From Mycobacterium sp. UM_CSW (GTDB lineage: Bacteria > Actinomycetota > Actinomycetes > Mycobacteriales > Mycobacteriaceae): DNA of 44,312 nt. The position numbers were made by a program, and so were the translations under genes. Under the pieces are notes generated by a model. The model was not told the origin of the DNA and did no database searches. It saw only the letters and a program-made list of their open reading frames with translations. The stretch spans positions 1 through 44,312 of the forward strand of contig NZ_AUWQ01000104.1 of the NCBI RefSeq assembly GCF_000455205.1, read 5' to 3'. Shown here in pieces: positions 15,900-23,205 of this stretch; within the stretch, counting starts at the first letter, position 1; each line of letters begins with the position of its first letter.

Positions 15900-16235
15900 A
15901 CGCTTCAAGACGTCGTTGGAGGCCCCCATGGCGCACCGCTTGAAGTCAGGGCGCGGATGGGCGGTCGTGAACGCGGCGAGCGTCTGGGGAAAGGTCGTCG
16001 CTGTCGATGCGCAGGACATCGTCTCGAAACGCGCTGTCGCAAAGGCGATTCGGCTCGACGAATTCGAGGATCCTCGTCGTGGTGCGCAGCGCGATGCTCA
16101 GCCACGGTTTGTCGGCGTCGGCTTTGTCGACGCTTTGTCGCACCGGGAACTGACGGGCTGCGTTCGAGTTGTCCACCTCGGAAGCGCAGCGTCGACGGGC
16201 GGTTGCGCTCGATGAACCTCGGTTGCGCTTTCTTT
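15900..16235 (-). pseudogene. Decayed third copy of the HD-domain gene
   Basis: Minus-strand fragments align in order with the two intact HD proteins. RNRPSTLRF corresponds to RYRTSTLRF. SNAARQFPVRQSVDKADADK corresponds to ANAARDFLLQHGVDEADAHK. PWLSIALRTTTRILEFVEP corresponds to VWLGIALHTTPGIPEFLEP, LRIDSDDLSPDA to IGRDDLSPDA, and PRPDFKRCAMGASNDVLKRR to PRPDFKNRILAAFNDGMKHR. Frameshifts occur between the fragments. The N-terminal part with the HD motif is missing, as is the last ~30 residues. It is therefore an inactive remnant, showing that the family was once present in three adjacent copies. Confidence 0.75.
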
Positions 16236-16424
16236 GGTTTGGCCGGCGGCCGAACCATCGTGCTCGGGCCCGGGAGCCTCGTTGGCGCTCAGCCGGATCG
16301 GTAACGAACCTGTGAAAACACTAGTTGTATTTGGACGCGCGGCGATGCCCGGTTAGGCTCAGGCCCGCCTTGGTTACCGCCGGGTAAATTCCGGGCGATT
16401 AACCAGCAGCAAAGGGAGGCAACC

Positions 16425-16451
16425 GATTTCGCGTACGCCCTGCGCGAAATC
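16425..16451. promoter_or_regulatory. Perfect 9-bp inverted repeat upstream of PE gene
   Basis: GATTTCGCG (16425-16433) and CGCGAAATC (16443-16451) form a perfect dyad with a 9-nt spacer, about 73 bp upstream of the PE start. The rest of the 288-nt gap (16236-16523) shows no gene. Either an operator for a dimeric regulator or a hairpin in the 5' leader; the sequence cannot separate these. Confidence 0.45.
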
Positions 16452-16523
16452 TCTATTGTGCTGCATGTCAAATAGATTGGGTCACCCGGTTACCCCGCGG
16501 TGGCCCCAGGAAAGAGGATGCAG

Positions 16524-18152
16524 ATGTCATTTGTGATCGCGACGCCGGATCTGGTCGAGAGCGCGACCGCGAATCTAGCGGGCATTGGTTCGTCGCTAGC
16601 CGAGGCCGCCAGCGGCGCGGCTGGTCCCACCACGGGGATCGCGGTGGCGGCTCAGGATGAGGTTTCGATTGCCATCGCTTCGATATTCGGCAACTTCGGT
16701 CAGCAATTCCAGACCTTAAACGCGCGGGCGCAGGCATTCCACGAGCGGTTCCTCGGGCTGCTGGATGCCGGAGCGGGTGCCTACGCGAGCGCGGAAGTCG
16801 AGAACGTCAGCCAGGTCCTGCTGGGCGAGGGACTCGACACCGTGCTCGGATCCGTCGATTCCTATGTGGGTGGGGCGGTGTCTGCGCTGCAGAACAGCAG
16901 CGTAGGCGCACTCCTCGGTGGCGAGATTCAGGCTGGCGCGCAAGCGATGTCGAACGCGACCGCAAGCGCACCCATCGCTTTAGGGACGCTGCAGCCGGGT
17001 GGAGCATCCGCTTTCGTCGACGATCTTGGCTCGTTCGGTGCCACCGTGGCCGCGCCATACCGGGCGCTGGTGTCGAACACTGCCACGAACCTGCTAGCCA
17101 TCAGGACGACCCTCTTGGCCGACCCCTTCCCGTTCGTGCACCAGCTGGCCACCAACCAGGTCGGCTACGCGCAAACCATCGCCTCCTCGCTCGCGACCGG
17201 CATACAAAATCTACCCACCGGGCTGGCCGCCCTGCCGGCGAGCGTTCAGGCCGGCATTCAAGGTCTTACGTTCCCCGACCCGGGCGCCGCCATCCAGCAG
17301 CTCGTCAACAACCAGATCACCTACGCGCAGACGATCGGCACGGGACTCCAGGCAACCGTGCGCGACCTCGGTATCGGATTGGCCGGATTGCCGGCGACCT
17401 TCCAGACCGCGGGTCAGGCGCTTGCAGCCGGCGATGTCCAAGGGGTCTGGAACGCCTTCGCGCAAGGCGCGGAAAACGTCTTACTTCCCGGGTTCCAACC
17501 GTTGAGTTTTGACTTCAGTGAAGTGGGATCGCCCACGGCGACGCCGCTGCCCGTCGTTCCACTCGGCCCCCTCGGGGACTTGGCACCCATCCTCGCCATC
17601 CCCGGCCAGATGGCCCAAAACTTCACCAACCTGCTGCCAGTGGGGTCTATCCCCGCCCAGATCTCCCAGCACATCACCAACCTGGTAGAGACGGTCACGG
17701 ATTTCGGGGCGACGTTCAACCCCGGCAACCTCGCGATCAACTTCGGCTTGCCGTTGCAGGTCGTTTTCGACGGGGTGGGCGCGCCCGTCAACGCGGTGAT
17801 CGCCCTAAACTCCAGCGCGGTCGCGTTTGCCACAGCCGTACAGACTGGCGATCCGCTCGGTGCGGCGGCGGCTTTGATCGATGCGCCCGCCGTTGTTACG
17901 AACGGCTTCCTAAACGGTCAGACTTTGATCAGCCTGCCGCCCTTGACGGGGACCATCACAGTCGACGGGGCCCCGGTGACGACAATTAGTCCGACGGCTG
18001 AACTTCCGCTGGGCGGGCTGCTAACGCCGCTTAGTCCGGTGGTCCTGGCCGGTGGCCTAGGTTCGGTGCCGGGGACCCCGATCGGTGGCTTAATTCCGGG
18101 CCTGCTGCTCCTCAGGTCCGAGCTGGCCGCGGCGATTGGAGCTCACGCCTGA
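16524..18152 (+). CDS. PE family protein with long non-PGRS C-terminal region
   Basis: A 542-residue PE protein. Residues 1 to about 90 are a PE domain (MSFVIATPDLVESATANLAG onward, with the PE pair replaced by Pro-Asp). The remaining ~450 residues are Ala/Leu/Pro-rich without Gly-Gly-x PGRS repeats. Two related segments occur: HQLATNQVGYAQTIASSLAT and QQLVNNQITYAQTIGTGLQA, each followed by GLAALPASVQ or GLAGLPATFQ. PE proteins are exported by ESX systems. ATG 16524 is preferred over ATG 16518 because the AAAGAGG site is 6 nt away and MSFV is the usual PE start. No PPE partner is adjacent. Confidence 0.88.
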   Translation: MSFVIATPDLVESATANLAGIGSSLAEAASGAAGPTTGIAVAAQDEVSIAIASIFGNFGQQFQTLNARAQAFHERFLGLLDAGAGAYASAEVENVSQVLLGEGLDTVLGSVDSYVGGAVSALQNSSVGALLGGEIQAGAQAMSNATASAPIALGTLQPGGASAFVDDLGSFGATVAAPYRALVSNTATNLLAIRTTLLADPFPFVHQLATNQVGYAQTIASSLATGIQNLPTGLAALPASVQAGIQGLTFPDPGAAIQQLVNNQITYAQTIGTGLQATVRDLGIGLAGLPATFQTAGQALAAGDVQGVWNAFAQGAENVLLPGFQPLSFDFSEVGSPTATPLPVVPLGPLGDLAPILAIPGQMAQNFTNLLPVGSIPAQISQHITNLVETVTDFGATFNPGNLAINFGLPLQVVFDGVGAPVNAVIALNSSAVAFATAVQTGDPLGAAAALIDAPAVVTNGFLNGQTLISLPPLTGTITVDGAPVTTISPTAELPLGGLLTPLSPVVLAGGLGSVPGTPIGGLIPGLLLLRSELAAAIGAHA

Positions 18153-18155
18153 GTC

Positions 18156-18525
18156 GTGGAGATCGCTTTGCATCCACACATCATGGTCGCTGTCGGCGAC
18201 CGCGGTGGGCACGACCGACAGTTGTGTTTCGCGGTGGACTACATCGACGGCTCGGACCTCACGGACTGCTGGGCACGCACTATGTGGCTGGATGCCCAAC
18301 GACGAGGCAATCACTGTGATGACCGCGTGGCCGACGCGTTGGACTCCGCACACCACCTCAAACTGCTGCACGGCGGCGTCAACGCGCCTACATCATCATC
18401 AGCTGACCCCGGAACGTCGGTATGGCGCGAATCATTCTGAGCCACCGCGGATTACGCACACCATTCGCCGCCGTGAGCGGTCTGACAGCGACCGACATGG
18501 CGTTCGGCACCGTCGACTACGGCGG
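18156..18525 (+). pseudogene. Decayed Ser/Thr protein kinase (PknH/PknF-like) fragment
   Basis: Pieces of a mycobacterial STPK catalytic domain appear in order across frames. LHPHIMVAVGDRGGHDRQLC and FAVDYIDGSD resemble the hinge region. GWMPNDEAITVMTA lies in a second frame. VADALDSAHHLKLLHGG is back in the first frame and corresponds to the catalytic loop, where the His-Arg-Asp and Lys-Pro-Ala-Asn residues are lost. VSGLTATDMAFGTVDY (about 18473-18520) in a third frame matches the activation-loop region. The N-terminal lobe and all extracytoplasmic parts are absent. It abuts the PE gene stop at 18152, suggesting a rearrangement point. Family assignment is by memory of STPK motifs. Confidence 0.65.
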
Positions 18526-18551
18526 TCCACCGGGTATTTCCTTGCCCGCAT

Positions 18552-19037
18552 TCAAGGCGATCGTTCGGATAGCAAGGCTTCGTCGAGTTCGCTGCGGGAG
18601 CTGATGCCGAGCTTGGTGAAGACCTTGTGAAGGTGGTACTGGACCGTTCGGCCACTAATGAACAGTCGCGCACCAATTTCCTGATTTGACAGTCCATCAC
18701 GAGCTAACCGGGCAATCTGGCCTTCCTGCGCCGTGAGCTGTGGACCGCCGATGGCCTCGGCGCGCACATGAATGCTGTCGCCGGAGGCCGCAAGCTCTCG
18801 GCGGGCGCGGTCGGCGAATCCGTCCATTCCGAATGTGTCGAACATGTCGTGGGCGCTTCGCAGCTGCGTTCGGGCTTCGGTCGTGCGCTGCGCCCGCCGC
18901 AGCCATTCGCCGTAGAGCAGGTGGGCCCGTGCCAGTTCTGTACGCATGCGGGTCCGGCCCAGCCGCTCGATCGCCTCGCGGTACAACCACTCGGCCTCGG
19001 AGTTCTCGCTTAGTAGTGCTCTTGAACGTGCTTCGAC
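18552..19037 (-). pseudogene. Truncated LuxR/LAL-type transcriptional regulator, C-terminal end only
   Basis: The last ~160 residues of a large ATP-binding LuxR (LAL) regulator. TPR-like helices are visible (ARSRALLSENSEAEWLYREA, RTRMRTELARAHLLYGEWLR), then a complete helix-turn-helix: LTAQEGQIARLARDGLSNQE and IGARLFISGRTVQYHLHKVF. Full-length members are about 900-1100 residues. The frame runs upstream only to a stop just beyond 19060 and has no normal start codon. LuxR-like sequence gives way near 19037 to sequence homologous with the upstream flank of the CMD gene, marking a junction. Probably not expressed. Confidence 0.8.
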
Positions 19038-19066
19038 CCCCAGTGCGGGTATGAACAGGAACTCTC

Positions 19067-19609
19067 ATGACGCGCATTGCCTACGTTACGCCTACGCAAA
19101 TGAGCGAGTCGGCCCGCGAACTTACCCTCGAGCGGGGCAATCTCAACGTCTACCGTGCCCTGGCCAACGCTAAAAACATGTTCACCGGATGGATGGTGGC
19201 GGGCCGCAGCGCTCTGGTCAGTTCCGTGGTCAGTCCGAGACTGCGGGAGCTTGTCATCCTGCGAACCGCGTACTTGATGGAATCGCTGTACGAGATCGGA
19301 CAGCACACGACCGCGGCCAGCAGAGCTGACGTCAGTCCGCGCGAGATCGCCGGCCTGGGCTCCGCATGGCAAACAAGCACCGATGTGTTTGGCGGAGTGG
19401 AACTTTCGGTGCTGCGTCTGACAACCGAATTGGTGACCACCAAGGGCGTGACGGGCGCGCTGTTCGACGAGGTGCACAACGCCTTGGGAAGCCAGGCGAC
19501 CGTAGAAGTGCTGATGCTGATAAACCGGTGGTCCGGGTTGGCGCTCATGCTCAATGCGCTCGACGTAGACCTGGACACGAACGCCCGAATATCGATTCCC
19601 CGCGCCTGA
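19067..19609 (+). CDS. Carboxymuconolactone decarboxylase family protein, copy 2 (duplicate)
   Basis: A 180-residue CMD-family protein of the same length as, and about 83% identical by eye to, the protein encoded at 590-1132. RLRELVILRTAYLMESLYEI and the final NALDVDLDTNARISIP are near identical. It also lacks Cys-x-x-Cys. ATG 19067 is preceded by AACAGGAACTCTC, matching the leader of copy 1. The homology with copy 1 starts about 29 bp before the ATG, inside what would be the last codons of the upstream CMD gene, so this copy was derived from such a gene pair. It is on its own next to a cut regulator. Function as for copy 1. Confidence 0.85.
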   Translation: MTRIAYVTPTQMSESARELTLERGNLNVYRALANAKNMFTGWMVAGRSALVSSVVSPRLRELVILRTAYLMESLYEIGQHTTAASRADVSPREIAGLGSAWQTSTDVFGGVELSVLRLTTELVTTKGVTGALFDEVHNALGSQATVEVLMLINRWSGLALMLNALDVDLDTNARISIPRA

Positions 19610-19831
19610 TATTTCGAGAACTTCGTCAATTGGGCATGGGGCGGCAGGGTCCGGGGAGCTCGCCCGACGGCGCCTCGTTGCCTTCTCCCGAACCCGTGGG
19701 GTGAGCTTGTCGGCTGGCGGCGCTCGGTCAGACTGATATCCGCCGGGTTGTTGGCGACCAGTATGGTGCACCGAGCTGCATCCACCCATGGCGATTGAGC
19801 CGTCTTTACCCCAGATTGCGACAATGGGCCC

Positions 19832-20806
19832 GTGGCGGAAGCCGGTGCGCGGTCGCGGGTCGTGGTGATCGTCGTCTTCGACGACGTGACGATGCTGGAC
19901 GTCGCGGGGGCGGGTGAGGTCTTCGCCGAGGCCAACCGATTCGGCGCCGACTATGAGCTGAAGATCGCGTCGGTGGACGGCCGCGACGTCACCACCTCGA
20001 TCGGCACCCGGTTGGGCGTGACGGACGCGCTTTCGTCGATCGAGTCGGCCGACATCATCATGGTCGCCGGGAGCGACGACCTGCCGCGGCGGGCGATCGA
20101 TCCCGCGCTTGTCGACGCGGTCAAGTCGGCCGCGGGGCGCACGCGGCGCCTGGCGTCGATCTGCACGGGTTCGTTCATCCTGGCGCAGGCCGGCCTGCTC
20201 GACGGCCGGCGCGCCACCACGCATTGGCATGACGCCCGGCTGTTCGCCCGGGCCTTTCCCGACATCGCCGTTGAACCGGACGCGCTGTTCGTCCGCGACG
20301 GCGACGTCTTCACCTCGGCCGGGGTGTCGTCGGGCATCGACCTTGCGCTGGCGCTCGTCGAAATGGATCACGGCACCGAGCTGGTCCGCGACGTAGCCCG
20401 GTGGCTGGTCGTCTACCTCAAGCGCGCGGGCGGTCAATCGCAATTCTCGACGCTGGTCGAGGCCGAGCCCCCGCCGCAGTCCCCGCTGCGCAAGGTCACC
20501 GAGGCGATCGCGGCCGACCCGGCGGCCAACCACAGCGTGAAAACGCTTGCCGCGCAAGCGTCTCTGAGCACGCGGCAGCTGACCCGGCTATTCCAGTCCG
20601 AACTCGGCACGACGCCGGCCCGCTATGTCGAGATGGTGCGCATCGACGCCGCCCGCGCCGCGCTCGACGCCGGCCGCAGCGTCGCCGACACGGCCCGCAT
20701 CGCCGGGTTCGGCAGCGCCGAAACCCTCCGGCGCGTGTTCGTCGACCACCTCGGCGTCTCGCCGAAGGCGTACCGGGACAGATTTCGCACCGCGTCCCGC
20801 GGCTGA
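19832..20806 (+). CDS. GlxA-family transcriptional regulator (DJ-1/PfpI plus AraC HTH)
   Basis: A 324-residue regulator. Residues 1 to ~190 are a DJ-1/PfpI-like domain with VVVIVVFDDVTMLDVAGAGE and the nucleophile-elbow region LASICTGSFILAQAGLLDGR followed by ATTHW. Residues ~215-320 carry an AraC-type pair of HTH motifs: VKTLAAQASLSTRQLTRLFQ and VADTARIAGFGSAETLRRVF with LGVSPKAYRDRF at the end. The start is GTG 19832 with no clear Shine-Dalgarno, so a near-leaderless transcript is possible. It precedes the LLM oxidoreductase by 24 nt and probably controls it and perhaps the neighbouring catabolic genes. Ligand unknown. Confidence 0.9.
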   Translation: MAEAGARSRVVVIVVFDDVTMLDVAGAGEVFAEANRFGADYELKIASVDGRDVTTSIGTRLGVTDALSSIESADIIMVAGSDDLPRRAIDPALVDAVKSAAGRTRRLASICTGSFILAQAGLLDGRRATTHWHDARLFARAFPDIAVEPDALFVRDGDVFTSAGVSSGIDLALALVEMDHGTELVRDVARWLVVYLKRAGGQSQFSTLVEAEPPPQSPLRKVTEAIAADPAANHSVKTLAAQASLSTRQLTRLFQSELGTTPARYVEMVRIDAARAALDAGRSVADTARIAGFGSAETLRRVFVDHLGVSPKAYRDRFRTASRG

Positions 20807-20830
20807 ATGGCGAGGGCATACTGTTCCGCC

Positions 20831-21847
20831 ATGCACATTGATCTGATGGCGGTGCCGCAACCGTTGGACCGGGTCGGTGAGCTGGCACGCCGCACCCAGG
20901 CCGCGGGGTTCTCCGGCCTGCTGTTGACCGAGACCGGGCGCACGCCCTACCTCAACGCCGCCGTCGTCTCGCAGGCCGCGCCCGGCCTGGAGCTGTCGAC
21001 CGGGGTCGCGGTCGCATTCCCGCGGAGTCCCTTCATCACGGCCGCCACCGCGTGGGAGCTTCAGGAGGCGACCGGCGGGAAGTTCCGGCTCGGTCTCGGT
21101 ACGCAGGTTCGCACGCACGTCGTGCGGCGATACGGCATGGCCTTCGAGCACCCCGGCCCGCGGCTGCGCGACTACGTGCTCGCGGTGAAGGCGTGCTTCA
21201 CCGCCTTCCGGACGGGCAAGCTCGACCACCATGGCGAATTCTACGATCTCGACTTCATCAGCCCGCAGTGGAGCGCCGGACCCATCGACGCGCCGGATCC
21301 GAAAGTCGATGTGGCGGCGGTCAATCCGTGGATGCTGCGGATGGCGGGCGAGGTGGCCGACGGCGTGCACGTCCACCCGCTCGGCGAGCCGGGGTACCTC
21401 GCCCGTCACGTCGTGCCCAACATCGCGGACGGGGCGGCGAAGGCGGGGCGCTCGGCGTCGGACATCGCGATGATCGTGCCGGTGATGACGATCGTCGGCG
21501 ACACCGACGAGGAGCGCGACAGTGAACGGGAGTCGGTGCGCGCCAGCATGTCCTTCTACGGCAGCACACCGAATTACGCGTTCATCTGGGACGAGGCCGG
21601 GTTCGAGGGGACGACGGCGCGCATTCGCGAGAGGCAGAAGGCGGGGGACTTCGCCGGCATGGCGGCCCAGATCAGCGACGAGCACATCGCCGCCTTCGCC
21701 ACCGAGTCGACGTGGGACGGCCTGGCCGATGCGCTGACCGCGAAGTATGGCGGGATCGCGACGCGCCTCGTGTTCTATAACGCCCAGGGCAACCATGAGC
21801 GCTTCGAACGCTACGGCGAGGTGGCTCGGCGTATCCAGGGGCGGTAA
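20831..21847 (+). CDS. LLM-class F420-dependent oxidoreductase
   Basis: A 338-residue luciferase-like protein resembling the mycobacterial F420-dependent subfamily. Features are DLMAVPQPLDRVGELARRTQ, GFSGLLLTETGRTPYLNAAV, GKFRLGLGTQVRTHVVRRYG and VAAVNPWMLRMAGEVADGVH. ATG 20831 is preferred over an in-frame upstream ATG at 20807 because the family N-terminus begins at Met-His-Ile-Asp. It is 24 nt after the GlxA-type regulator stop. The ends are convergent with the BBE-like gene 19 nt beyond. Subfamily and cofactor are inferred from overall resemblance. Confidence 0.85.
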   Translation: MHIDLMAVPQPLDRVGELARRTQAAGFSGLLLTETGRTPYLNAAVVSQAAPGLELSTGVAVAFPRSPFITAATAWELQEATGGKFRLGLGTQVRTHVVRRYGMAFEHPGPRLRDYVLAVKACFTAFRTGKLDHHGEFYDLDFISPQWSAGPIDAPDPKVDVAAVNPWMLRMAGEVADGVHVHPLGEPGYLARHVVPNIADGAAKAGRSASDIAMIVPVMTIVGDTDEERDSERESVRASMSFYGSTPNYAFIWDEAGFEGTTARIRERQKAGDFAGMAAQISDEHIAAFATESTWDGLADALTAKYGGIATRLVFYNAQGNHERFERYGEVARRIQGR

Positions 21848-21866
21848 GGGTGGGCACCGCGCCCGA

Positions 21867-23198
21867 CTAGCGGCGATTTCCGACATTGGATCCCTTGTCC
21901 TCGCTGACGCTGGGAAGTGGAATGGCGGTGAAAACGCCGTCGGGGTCGTAGTGCTTCTTGGCGGCGACGAGTCGGATGGCGTTCTCGCCGTACGCATTTG
22001 CGATCAGCCCGTGGTCGTCGGGCCCTAGCAGGTTGGCGTAGCCGCCCGGAAGCGCGTGCGGACCAAGTGCGGCCGAGGCCGCGTCGGCCCAGGCGCTAGA
22101 TCGGGCGCCGTCCTCGCCCTCCCAACCGGCGACGATCTCGACGACGAAATGTGGGCGTCGGTTCGCGAACGCGGTCTGGTCCGGGGCGACCAGGGTCGAC
22201 GCGCCGTGACAGTGGTGAATGGAGATGCCGCTAGGGGTGGTCAGTGTCCGGCCGATCTCGAGGAGAGTATCGATGACCTGTGGCGTGTAACCCGCGATCG
22301 TGCGGGTGCGAATCGCCCAACAGTGTCCACGGACGTCCCACGCGGCGAACAGACTCGGCCATTCGCGGTACGTCATGGGCGCGACTTGGGCGCTCAGCGG
22401 CTTTCCAAGCTTAGTGAGCGCATCGACGGCGGTTTGGCCGGAAAGAAGATCGCCGCTCCAGGCCGGGGCTAGAAAAACCGCCGGAGTGCCGTCCGGGCCG
22501 GACATCACTCCGCTTTGCACGGTCAACTCGTCCGGCGCCGTCGACAACAGCGCATCCAGACCACGCCACACCGTCGCACCCTGCGACAACGGAAACAGGA
22601 TCATTCCGCCGATCAACCTGTCGAGCGGATGCAATTGGACGCGCATTGAAGTGACGACGCCGAAGTTGCCGCCACCACCGCGCAATGCCCAGAAAAGCTC
22701 CGGCTCGTGAGTCGCGTCGGCCGACACGATCCGGCCGTCCGCCAGGACAACCTCGGCGCCGAGCAGGTTGTCCGATGCAAGGCCGAACCGCCCGTTGAGC
22801 GGTCCGTAGCCCCCGCCGAGTGTCAAGCCGGTGATGCCAACGCCACCGCAGTTGCCAGTAACGGCCACCAGCCCGTACGGCGCGACCGCGTCGATCAAGT
22901 CGGCCGCGGTGACACCCCCACCCACCGTTGCGACCCGGGACCTGGTATCGACTGTGACACTTCGCATCCCGGACATGTCGATCACCAGACCGCCGTGGCA
23001 CACAGCGCGACCCGCCCAGTCGTGGCCGCCTCCGAGCACCGAGAGCCGCATCCCGCGGTCGCGCGCCACACGGACGGTTTGTTGTACGTCGCCCGCTGAC
23101 TCGGCTCGCACGATCAATGCCGGACGATGTTGCACCGCCCCGTTCCAGATCAACGGCGCACCGTTGGCGGCCGCGCCTATCGCATCGGTCGTACTCAT
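21867..23198 (-). CDS. BBE-like FAD oxidoreductase, probably bicovalent FAD
   Basis: A 443-residue FAD_binding_4/berberine-bridge-type oxidase. VLGGGHDWAG places His59 at the 8-alpha-methyl attachment position, and GNCGGVGITGLTLGGGYG places Cys117 at the 6-S-cysteinyl position, so bicovalent FAD is expected. ALRGGGGNFGVVTSM and the C-terminal YDPDGVFTAI (BBE motif) complete the pattern. ATG 23196-23198 has TAGGAGC 4 nt upstream. The gene starts 7 nt after the ThDP enzyme stop (23206), so the two are coupled. BBE-like enzymes oxidise alcohols, sugars or amines; substrate is unknown here. Confidence 0.9.
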   Translation of the reverse strand: MSTTDAIGAAANGAPLIWNGAVQHRPALIVRAESAGDVQQTVRVARDRGMRLSVLGGGHDWAGRAVCHGGLVIDMSGMRSVTVDTRSRVATVGGGVTAADLIDAVAPYGLVAVTGNCGGVGITGLTLGGGYGPLNGRFGLASDNLLGAEVVLADGRIVSADATHEPELFWALRGGGGNFGVVTSMRVQLHPLDRLIGGMILFPLSQGATVWRGLDALLSTAPDELTVQSGVMSGPDGTPAVFLAPAWSGDLLSGQTAVDALTKLGKPLSAQVAPMTYREWPSLFAAWDVRGHCWAIRTRTIAGYTPQVIDTLLEIGRTLTTPSGISIHHCHGASTLVAPDQTAFANRRPHFVVEIVAGWEGEDGARSSAWADAASAALGPHALPGGYANLLGPDDHGLIANAYGENAIRLVAAKKHYDPDGVFTAIPLPSVSEDKGSNVGNRR

Positions 23199-23205
23199 TT
23201 TGCTC

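Noticed and set aside
19610-19831. Possible small gene in the gap between the CMD duplicate and the GlxA-type regulator
   Set aside because: No frame with a family-like product or good ribosome binding site; only low-complexity translations.
19010-20557. Minus-strand frame of 515 codons across the CMD duplicate and the GlxA-type regulator
   Set aside because: Covers two recognised plus-strand genes and has low-complexity composition.
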